A DNA stretch of 6,217 bases, taken from Bacteroidota bacterium. GTDB lineage: Bacteria; Bacteroidota; Bacteroidia; Cytophagales; Hymenobacteraceae. Under the pieces are notes generated by a model, which saw nothing but the letters and a program-made list of their open reading frames with translations, made no database searches and was not told the DNA's origin. The stretch lies in assembly GCA_023424725.1 (NCBI GenBank), contig JAFADQ010000375.1, positions 1 through 6,217 of the forward strand, in the 5' to 3' direction. This document shows, piece by piece, positions 1 to 4,520 of the stretch (position 1 is the stretch's first letter; each line of letters opens with the position of its first letter). The translations under genes and the position numbers were made by a program.

Positions 1-1
1 G

Positions 2-556
2 TATATGGATAGCCCCATGGGCGTTGCCGTGATGAAGGTTTTTGAAGAATTTACTGGTTGGCATAAACTTTCGGCCCGCGAATGCGAGCAAATGCTGCGC
101 TCGGTTACCATGCTCGAAAACTACAAAGCCTCGCAATATGTGGTAAACGACGAGCGGCCAAAAGTGGTAATTGCCAGCAGCGGCATGGTTACCGGCGGCC
201 GTGTTTTAAGTTACCTCGAAAAATATATTCAGGCTGAAAACAACACTACCGTACTGGCCGGCTACCAGGCCGAAGGCACCAGAGGCCGCCAACTGCAAGA
301 CGGCGCCGCAGAAATAAAGATCCGCGGCGAATATTATCCGGTTAGGGCGCGGGTTATAAAAATGGATTCGATGTCGTCGCACGCCGACCAGCACGAATTG
401 CTGGATTGGGTGGCGCTGCTCCGCAAAGCTCCAAAACACGTTTTTCTCACCCACGGCGAACCTCAGGCCGCCGATGCGCTGCGCGTAAAACTGCACCACC
501 AATTAGGCTGGAACCCGGTAATTCCGGAATTAGGAGAAGAGTTTGATTTGGCGTGA
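2..556 (+). CDS. Beta-CASP metallo-beta-lactamase-fold hydrolase, C-terminal part (5'-truncated by window edge)
   Basis: This is the last 184 or so codons of a beta-CASP metallo-hydrolase (COG1236-like, related to RNA-processing nucleases such as CPSF-73/Ysh1). The frame is open to the window edge, so the ATG at 5 is probably internal; the N-terminal metal-binding HxHxDH region lies outside. Counting from that ATG, the end of the beta-CASP domain shows IASSGMVTGGR (57-67) and GYQAEGTRGRQLQDGA (86-101). The RMMBL-type tail has SSHAD (124-128), whose His fits motif B, and THGE (149-152), whose His fits motif C and the last metal ligand. These positions are the ones expected in active enzymes. 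Members act on RNA as endo- or exonucleases, but many bacterial ones are uncharacterised, so the substrate is inferred. It faces the stress-protein gene convergently. Family call is firm; exact role is not. Confidence 0.9.
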   Translation, partial: YMDSPMGVAVMKVFEEFTGWHKLSARECEQMLRSVTMLENYKASQYVVNDERPKVVIASSGMVTGGRVLSYLEKYIQAENNTTVLAGYQAEGTRGRQLQDGAAEIKIRGEYYPVRARVIKMDSMSSHADQHELLDWVALLRKAPKHVFLTHGEPQAADALRVKLHHQLGWNPVIPELGEEFDLA

Positions 557-590
557 TGGAAAATTATTACCCTGCGGCAGGCAAAAAAAC

Positions 591-644
591 GGGCATTGCA
601 ACTATACGAAGCTGCGAATTAAGCTGCCGCCGTGCAAGATGCCC
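591..644. repeat. Imperfect inverted repeat after the beta-CASP gene
   Basis: GGGCAT plus TGCA (591-600) faces TGCA, two unpaired bases, then ATGCCC (633-644). The inner stretch also carries AAGCTGC twice. It lies 35 bases past the stop codon at 556. It could fold in the transcript, but no T tract follows, so it is not a standard intrinsic terminator. Possibly a decayed intergenic repeat. Confidence 0.3.
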
Positions 645-710
645 ATTTAGCAGACCGTAGTAAAACCAGTTTGCAGCTTAGCTGCTCCTATTACCAGAAA
701 CAATCAACCC

Positions 711-756
711 ATAAAAATAAAAAACCTGCAACACCCAAAAAACAGGGCATCGCAGG
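711..756 (-). terminator. Putative rho-independent terminator of the universal stress protein gene
   Basis: Read on the minus strand, CCTGC (plus 752-756) pairs with GCAGG (plus 725-729). An inner CCC/GGG pair (745-747 with 734-736) lies beyond a mostly unpaired 4x4 internal loop. A T-rich run, TTTTTTATTTTT, follows immediately (plus 712-724). It begins 40 bases past the stop of the stress gene at 797, the right place and strand. The imperfect stem makes it a moderate rather than strong candidate. No T tract follows on the plus strand, so it would not stop the convergent gene. Confidence 0.55.
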
Positions 757-796
757 CTAAAAATGGTATTGGTTATAAAAACTGTTCGCTTCCTGA

Positions 797-1660
797 TCAG
801 GCTAAACTTTTCTCGCGGCTCTTTTTCCAGGCTACCGGAAAAACCAGCAACGGCACTTTGGTCTGGTACGAAACCATCTCGGTAGTAGACTGATTGAAAA
901 TGCGCCCAAAGAAGCCATATTCTTTGCCGGCCAGCACAATTATATCGGCATACACTTCTTTAGAATAGGTAAGTACGCCCCGCTCGGTATCTTTATGGGT
1001 AATACAGGTGGCGTGCAGATGGTCGTAGCGGTTAGCAAATGGTTTGGTAAAGTCTATTAACTTTTGTTCGGCGGCTTTGCTTTTTTCTTCGGTAACATGC
1101 AGCAAATGCAGGTGCGCCTCAAATCCGGAGCACATTGCCATTGCCTGGTTTACTACCTGTTCGTCTAAAGGCTGAAAATCGGTAGCGAAAACCAAATGCT
1201 TTAGCTGCCTTTTGGTAAAGCTAAACGGTACGGCTAAAACCGGCACCTGCAAATGCTCGAACATGGCAATAGCATTGCTGCCCAGCATTAACTCCTCCAG
1301 CGTGTCGTGGCCCGCGCCGGTAGTACCCATTATTACTAGATCGAAATTCTCTTCCCGCGATATTTTATTTACCACATCTCCTAAATCGCCATGGGCGGCT
1401 CTGTAATCGCACTGTACCTGCGTGGAAGTGGTTTTTCCGGAAATAAACTCGCGGCAAGCCATCAGGTTTTGGTTGGCCTGGTCTAACTTTTGGGTAAGTT
1501 CATCTTCGTTTAATCTGCCGATGCCGGCAAAAAAAGCCTTGTCGTGCACCACATTTAATATAGTGAGCTTAGATTTTGTTTCGGCGGCAAACCAGGCAGC
1601 GTAACGTAGCGCGTTATTGGCAGCTTCAGAGAAATCGGTGAGGCAAAGAATATTGTTCAT
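797..1660 (-). CDS. Universal stress protein, two tandem UspA domains
   Basis: Cytoplasmic universal stress protein of 287 residues made of two Usp domains in tandem (about 1-147 and 153-277), the usual form in Bacteroidota. Domain 1 opens with NILCLTDFSEAANNAL, including the early Asp expected near the nucleotide, and carries an ATP-loop-like GTTG...GSN motif (112-129). The spacer between the second Gly (115) and the GS (127-128) is 11 residues rather than the canonical 9. Domain 2 opens with HLVFATDF (155-162), but its loop (245-258) lacks the second Gly and the GS, so it probably does not bind ATP. Usp proteins help survival under starvation and stress, generally by an unknown mechanism. 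The ATG at 1660 fits the family's N-terminus. It is transcribed alone, with a promoter box upstream (1736-1743) and a terminator candidate downstream. Confidence 0.95.
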   Translation of the reverse strand: MNNILCLTDFSEAANNALRYAAWFAAETKSKLTILNVVHDKAFFAGIGRLNEDELTQKLDQANQNLMACREFISGKTTSTQVQCDYRAAHGDLGDVVNKISREENFDLVIMGTTGAGHDTLEELMLGSNAIAMFEHLQVPVLAVPFSFTKRQLKHLVFATDFQPLDEQVVNQAMAMCSGFEAHLHLLHVTEEKSKAAEQKLIDFTKPFANRYDHLHATCITHKDTERGVLTYSKEVYADIIVLAGKEYGFFGRIFNQSTTEMVSYQTKVPLLVFPVAWKKSREKSLA

Positions 1661-1690
1661 AGGTCGGTAGTTTTCGTGTTTAAATTATTT

Positions 1691-1712
1691 GCCAGTCAAA
1701 AATTTGTCTGGC
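1691..1712. promoter_or_regulatory. Dyad in the leader of the universal stress protein gene
   Basis: GCCAGTCAAA (1691-1700) and TTTGTCTGGC (1703-1712) are inverted copies matching at 9 of 10 positions, separated by two bases. The dyad lies 30 bases upstream of the ATG at 1660 and downstream of the likely transcription start, so it could be a regulator's operator or a hairpin in the 5' leader. No T tract follows it on the minus strand. Function is inferred only from symmetry and position. Confidence 0.4.
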
Positions 1713-1735
1713 GCAAATCTGGTTTCTTGTGTAGG

Positions 1736-1762
1736 CAAAGGTAAAAATTCAGAAGTAACAAA
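1736..1762 (-). promoter_or_regulatory. Bacteroidota-type promoter for the universal stress protein gene
   Basis: The minus strand reads TACCTTTG at plus 1743-1736, an exact match to the Bacteroidota -7 element TAnnTTTG. A TTTG lies upstream (plus 1762-1759), but only 15 bases separate the two, shorter than the usual 19-21, so the -33 part is doubtful. Transcription would start near 1729, giving a leader of about 70 bases that contains the dyad at 1691-1712. Confidence 0.5.
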
Positions 1763-1886
1763 GCCGATGACTTTGGTCAGTTGCCTGGCTGATGCTCGTC
1801 AGTAACGTTACATACGACCAATTTTGCAATTGTTTATGTAAAGCAAAAGCAACTTTGCAGAGCTGCTTGTGTATGGAGGCCGAAAA

Positions 1887-1910
1887 TAGGGCGAATGCAA
1901 TTCGCCCCTA
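1887..1910 (-). terminator. Palindrome overlapping the DUF2480 stop codon; possible terminator or dispersed repeat
   Basis: GGGCGAAT (1889-1896) and ATTCGCCC (1900-1907) form a perfect 8-bp stem with a three-base loop. It extends to TA(G) ends if one bulged base is allowed, so that the gene's TAG stop (plus 1908-1910) is part of the palindrome. On the minus strand TATTTTC follows, a weak T tract, so it could terminate the transcript. The sequence resembles a short palindrome I recall as recurring between genes in many bacteria, so it may be a dispersed repeat that inserted at the gene end. Confidence 0.5.
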
Positions 1911-2426
1911 CGCTTCCCGCACTTTCGGTTTCTTATACAACGGCACGGTGCTGCACGGCTCGCCGTACATAATGCTATGGGCTATGGGCATCAATAAACG
2001 GGTTATCTCCACATACGCATACGTTGGCACCGGCTCGTTTCCGCAGCCTTTAATTACCAGCTTGCCGTCGCGGTACTGCTCCAGATCCATTTTAGAAAGA
2101 GCTTCCTGAAACAACGATTGCTCCAGTTTTTCCAGATCGCCAAAAACGAAATGGTTGGCAAACGGCTGCAATTTCACCGCCAGCAGCATGTAGGCCCAGG
2201 TTGGCACAATGGCATCGGCAGAGCAAATAATGGCTACGTTCTTCCCGGTGTACAAACTCCAGTCGTGGCCTTTTACAAATTCGCGGAAATCTTTCTCGCG
2301 GAGCATAAGCCCGTGAAAGAGGTTGTCTTTTATATCGTATACCACGCGCTCGCCCGGATGAATAAGCTCCTCGAGGTTGATGGTAACCAGCCCGCTAAGG
2401 GCAACTTTGTTTACTATTTCGTCCAT
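1908..2426 (-). CDS. DUF2480 family protein
   Basis: A 172-residue soluble protein that I recognise as DUF2480, a conserved family of Bacteroidota with no established function. Hallmarks are MDEIVNKVALSGLVTINLEE at the N-terminus, LREKDFREFVKGHDWSLY (42-59), the highly conserved CSADAIVPTWAYML (68-81), VIKGCGNEPVPTYAYVEITRL (124-144) and the C-terminal SIMYGEPCSTVPLYKK (151-166). Three cysteines sit in the conserved blocks (CSADA, KGCG, EPCS), which would suit metal or cluster handling. I recall relatives beside SUF iron-sulfur assembly genes, but none is visible here, so this is inference. No signal peptide or membrane segment is seen. The ATG at 2426 matches the family start. The last codons and stop run into a palindrome, and the bases just upstream of the start are an octamer repeat tract. 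Confidence 0.93.
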   Translation of the reverse strand: MDEIVNKVALSGLVTINLEELIHPGERVVYDIKDNLFHGLMLREKDFREFVKGHDWSLYTGKNVAIICSADAIVPTWAYMLLAVKLQPFANHFVFGDLEKLEQSLFQEALSKMDLEQYRDGKLVIKGCGNEPVPTYAYVEITRLLMPIAHSIMYGEPCSTVPLYKKPKVREA

Positions 2427-2432
2427 TGTTTA

Positions 2433-2490
2433 ATGAGTGAATGAGTGCATAAGTGGATGAGTGAATGAGTGAATAAGTGAATAAGTGAAT
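2433..2490. repeat. Tandem octamer repeat, seven units of ATRAGTGA
   Basis: Seven consecutive 8-base units start at 2433, 2441, 2449, 2457, 2465, 2473 and 2481. They are ATGAGTGA (three times), ATAAGTGA (twice), and the variants ATGAGTGC and ATAAGTGG. A partial AT ends the tract. It starts six bases from the ATG of the DUF2480 gene (plus 2424-2426), so it occupies the ribosome-binding and leader zone. The unit is not a multiple of three, and the tract is outside the reading frame, so copy-number change would alter leader length or promoter spacing rather than the protein. Confidence 0.9.
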
Positions 2491-2514
2491 AATCTCCCAC
2501 CGCTAACCCGAACC

Positions 2515-2658
2515 TGTCATTGCGAGCGACAGCGCGGCAATCGGGTTGTTCCTCTACTTAGCCTGTTACGTGCGCTTTTTTGGCCGTTGCAGCACAGGCA
2601 AAGTTTATTCTCCCGCTACTCACCAGATTGCCGCGCTCGTGCCTCCCTCGCAATGACA
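2515..2658. repeat. CATTGCGAG-type inverted-repeat element (144 bp, MITE- or REP-like)
   Basis: The left arm (2515-2542) begins TGTCATTGCGAG and ends GCGCGGCAATC. The right arm (2626-2658) is its inverse, beginning GATTGCCGCGC and ending CTCGCAATGACA. The outer 12 and inner 11 bases of the arms match perfectly; the middle differs (5 bases against 10). About 83 bases lie between the arms, with no transposase. The arm sequence resembles an intergenic repeat I know from many unrelated bacterial genomes, which may be moved by a transposase encoded elsewhere. No clear target duplication is visible. Confidence 0.75.
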
Positions 2659-2694
2659 ATTTAATTGGAGGCTTTCGCGCTGCGATTACCCTGC

Positions 2695-2727
2695 AAAAAA
2701 ACCTTCCAGCGTCCTTGGACCTGGAAG
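2695..2727 (-). terminator. Rho-independent terminator for the tauE-tsaB transcript
   Basis: On the minus strand a 7-bp stem, CTTCCAG with CTGGAAG (plus 2721-2727 and 2703-2709), encloses a second, shorter self-complementary stretch (GTCC/GGAC). One G and then seven T residues follow (plus 2695-2701). This is the best intrinsic terminator in the window. It lies about 140 bases past the tsaB stop, with repeats between, and would also shield the DUF2480 gene from read-through. Confidence 0.8.
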
Positions 2728-2785
2728 CGTTCTACAACGCCCGTTTTTTTGCCCGCCACAGCCCAAATCCAATCTTCTGTTTGCA

Positions 2786-2805
2786 CGTCAGTGAGGACAC
2801 TGACG
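2786..2805. repeat. Perfect 8-bp palindrome with 4-base loop
   Basis: CGTCAGTG (2786-2793) and CACTGACG (2798-2805) are exact inverses around the loop AGGA. A GC-rich run (GCGAGCGGGCGG) follows directly. No T tract adjoins on either strand, so it is not a standard terminator. It lies in the 3' untranslated stretch of the tsaB transcript and may be an RNA stabiliser, a protein site or part of a dispersed repeat. Confidence 0.6.
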
Positions 2806-2823
2806 CGAGCGGGCGGTGTGCCA

Positions 2824-2856
2824 AATCCAAAAAATCCCCTACAATCCAAAAAATCC
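2824..2856. repeat. Direct repeats AATCCAAAAAATCC (two copies, 19-bp period)
   Basis: The 14-base sequence occurs exactly at 2824-2837 and 2843-2856. Read on the minus strand, the zone just after the tsaB stop is TTGTCTGAATTTGGA followed by two GGATTTTTTGGATT units. This resembles the degenerate TCTGAAT...GGATTT...GGATT dispersed repeat that I recall between genes in Bacteroidota genomes; genome-wide copies would confirm it. Confidence 0.65.
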
Positions 2857-2868
2857 AAATTCAGACAA

Positions 2869-3558
2869 TCATCCCGGCAACTTCGCCGTGGTATAAAACT
2901 CCTTTAAATAAAACGGTTCGTAATAGGCCACGTCTTCAAACTGCTGCTGCTCAAACTTTTTCCAGGCCAACTCCCCTACCGCGCCCGCATCTGGTGTTCC
3001 CTGTGAAACAAATACCGCGTTCTTATTACCGGCCACCAGCGGCTGAAACTTTGCGGCTCCGCTCCCGAAAAACAACACCGGTTGCGTGGCCAGAAGTTCG
3101 GAAAAAGAATCGGCTGTGAGCACTACCGGAGAAACAGGCAACACCGGCCGAAGGTTTTGATCGTACACGCCGCAATACACTTCCATGCGGCGTGCATCTA
3201 TCATGGGGCAAAAATTGAAGCCCGCAGGGTTGGGCGTGTACTGAATTTGCTGATGCGCCAGCGCCTCGAGGGTAGAAACCTCAATCAACGGAATATCCAA
3301 CCCAAAACATAAACCTTTTGCCGTAGACGTGCCTATGCGGAGGCCGGTGTAAGAACCCGGTCCGCCCGAAATAGCCACCGCCGCAATATCTTTTAAGGTG
3401 ATGCCGGCATATTTCACCAGCTCGTTTAGTAATATGGTAATGTGCGACGAATGCGATTTATCCAGGTGCAGCTCCGATTTGCCCACCAGCTTGCCGCTCT
3501 TGTGCAGGGCAACAGAGCAAACTACGGAAGAGGTTTCGAGGCTGATCAGGTACGGCAT
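2869..3558 (-). CDS. tsaB: TsaB, tRNA N6-threonylcarbamoyladenosine (t6A) complex subunit
   Basis: TsaB (formerly YeaZ), 229 residues, the usual length. It is an ASKHA-fold pseudo-enzyme that dimerises with TsaD and, with TsaE, lets the complex transfer threonylcarbamoyl from TsaC-made threonylcarbamoyl-AMP onto A37 of tRNAs reading ANN codons. It is cytoplasmic. The sequence shows the N-terminal ILxLETS-like start (LISLETSSVVCSVAL, 4-18), HSSHI (36-40), the signature SGGPGSYTGLRIG (64-76), the domain hinge MIDARRMEVYCGVY (119-132) and the C-terminal YYEPFYLKEF (212-221). The ATG at 3558 overlaps the stop of the upstream transporter gene (TGATG on the minus strand), which suggests translational coupling. 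The stop directly abuts a dispersed repeat, and a strong terminator follows. I see no defects. In most bacteria the t6A pathway is essential or nearly so. Confidence 0.96.
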   Translation of the reverse strand: MPYLISLETSSVVCSVALHKSGKLVGKSELHLDKSHSSHITILLNELVKYAGITLKDIAAVAISGGPGSYTGLRIGTSTAKGLCFGLDIPLIEVSTLEALAHQQIQYTPNPAGFNFCPMIDARRMEVYCGVYDQNLRPVLPVSPVVLTADSFSELLATQPVLFFGSGAAKFQPLVAGNKNAVFVSQGTPDAGAVGELAWKKFEQQQFEDVAYYEPFYLKEFYTTAKLPG

Positions 3559-4364
3559 CAGAAGTATACAGAATAAAGCTTAAACAAAATAATCAGCAGC
3601 AAAAATACGGCAAAGCCTGTGCGGATTATGTGCGACGGCACTTTTTTGGCCAGACTAACCCCGGCCGGCGAGCCGATAATTACGCCCAGCGACAACAACA
3701 AAGCTGCGGGCAGCAAAATATAGCCCACCTGAAGCGACCCCAACTTTACGGCCGGCTCCATAAAAAAATGCCGCACCGACACCGCAAACGATGTAAGCCC
3801 GATAACACCTATAGAGATAGAAGTTGCTTTTTTAATATCGGCGTGCATGATAGAATTTAACACCGGCACCACCACAATGCCGCCCCCCAGCCCCGACACC
3901 GACGATGCCACACCCGTCGCCAGCCCGGTACCAAACAAACCGGCGCGGTTCAGGTTTTCGGGTTTGGCCTTCCGGTTTTTGTACAGCAGCATGCGCAGCA
4001 ACATAATAATAAGCAGCGCGCTCACCACCAGGTTAAACTCTTTCTGGCTGTACCACGGCGTGTGCACAATATACTCCAGGCTTAGCTGCGCCGAAACGGC
4101 TCCTGGAATCCCGATCCAAAGCACCGGGTTCAGGAAAAAATTCTTGTGCCGGATAAGCATTACGTTGCTCGAAACAGACGCCACGCACGTTGCAAACAGC
4201 GAGTTGGCAATGGTAAACTGCACCAGTTCGTTGGCTGGAACACCCATTTTTGTGAGCACCACCGGCAAAACCAGCACATACACCACCCCGCCGCCAATGC
4301 CCAGCATACCGGCCAGCAATCCGCCGCCGATGCCGCCCAGAAAAAGTAGCAAATAATCTATCAA
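3558..4364 (-). CDS. TauE/SafE family sulfite/organosulfonate-type membrane transporter
   Basis: A 268-residue integral membrane protein of the TauE/SafE family (formerly DUF81). Members export or import sulfite, sulfoacetate or related organic anions; the substrate here cannot be told. About eight hydrophobic segments are visible (near 3-30, 45-70, 80-100, 110-128, 142-170, 178-200, 212-238 and 247-266). The two-fold family repeat is seen in the glycine-rich LGIGGGVVYVLVLP (21-34) and SGLGGGIVVVPVL (157-169). No cleavable signal is evident; the first helix acts as anchor. The start is TTG (plus 4362-4364): an in-frame stop lies four codons upstream, and the next ATG (residue 20) is inside the first helix. 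A promoter box sits 24 bases upstream. The gene overlaps tsaB by one base and probably heads a two-gene operon. Confidence 0.94.
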   Translation of the reverse strand: MIDYLLLFLGGIGGGLLAGMLGIGGGVVYVLVLPVVLTKMGVPANELVQFTIANSLFATCVASVSSNVMLIRHKNFFLNPVLWIGIPGAVSAQLSLEYIVHTPWYSQKEFNLVVSALLIIMLLRMLLYKNRKAKPENLNRAGLFGTGLATGVASSVSGLGGGIVVVPVLNSIMHADIKKATSISIGVIGLTSFAVSVRHFFMEPAVKLGSLQVGYILLPAALLLSLGVIIGSPAGVSLAKKVPSHIIRTGFAVFLLLIILFKLYSVYF

Positions 4365-4387
4365 GGTAACGCGGCGTTAGTGAAGTG

Positions 4388-4395
4388 CAAAGGTA
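4388..4395 (-). promoter_or_regulatory. Bacteroidota -7 promoter box for the tauE-tsaB operon
   Basis: The minus strand reads TACCTTTG here, followed by CA, exactly matching TAnnTTTG. Transcription would begin near 4381, leaving a leader of about 17 bases before the TTG start at 4364. No TTTG is present at the usual -33 spacing; the nearest lies 30 bases away (plus 4426-4429). Its sequence is identical to the -7 box before the universal stress protein gene. Confidence 0.55.
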
Positions 4396-4432
4396 GGGGT
4401 TTGAGGGGAGTTGGGCTGCGACGGGCAAAAAA

Positions 4433-4445
4433 TTGGGTGTTGCAG
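4433..4445 (+). repeat. Motif TTGGGTGTTGCAG, copy flanking the left of the nuclease gene
   Basis: This 13-base sequence is found exactly inverted at 726-738, inside the stress-gene terminator, and inverted with one mismatch at 5787-5799, just right of the nuclease gene. The copies at 4433 and 5787 therefore face each other across the AT-rich gene like short terminal inverted repeats. The third copy elsewhere makes a general intergenic motif equally possible. Confidence 0.4.
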
Positions 4446-4520
4446 AGGAACTAAATAATGCCAAGCGATTCTGTACAACTGCAATATATTATTAATACAT
4501 TTAAGCCTAAATCAACTAAT

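Larger units (their letters stand above)
2427..2868. other. Repeat-rich gene-free region between DUF2480 and tsaB
   Basis: This 442-base stretch has open frames on both strands, but none shows a recognisable family, and they cross the repeats listed separately, so I regard it as non-coding. From left to right it holds an octamer tandem tract, a 144-bp inverted-repeat element, a minus-strand terminator, an 8-bp perfect palindrome and two 14-base direct repeats. Both flanking genes read leftward, so it holds the 3' end of the tauE-tsaB transcript and presumably the promoter of the DUF2480 gene. I see no exact TAnnTTTG box for that promoter. Confidence 0.7.

Noticed and set aside
673..685. GCAGC-TTA-GCTGC hairpin as terminator of the beta-CASP gene
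   Set aside because: Only five base pairs with a three-base loop and no T tract after it.
1792..2109. Plus-strand open frame opposite DUF2480
   Set aside because: Antisense to a clearly conserved gene and shows no domain likeness.
2433..2490. Octamer tract as a CRISPR array
   Set aside because: Units are contiguous 8-mers without spacers and no cas gene is near.
2599..2607. TAAACTTTG on the minus strand as promoter of DUF2480
   Set aside because: Has three instead of two bases between TA and TTTG and no TTTG at the -33 distance; noted only as a possibility.
2580..3119. Long open frame on the plus strand (179 codons)
   Set aside because: It runs across the repeat element and terminator and then antisense to tsaB, is proline- and arginine-rich with no family likeness, and starts inside a repeat.
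3847..4356. Open frame antisense to the TauE/SafE gene (169 codons)
   Set aside because: Shadow of the membrane-protein gene; low-complexity Ser/Thr/Pro composition and no recognisable domain.
4458..4520. Longer start for the nuclease gene with GAGGA eight bases upstream
   Set aside because: Not excluded, but family members usually begin close to the ATG at 4521, and Bacteroidota rely little on Shine-Dalgarno sites, so the purine run is weak evidence.
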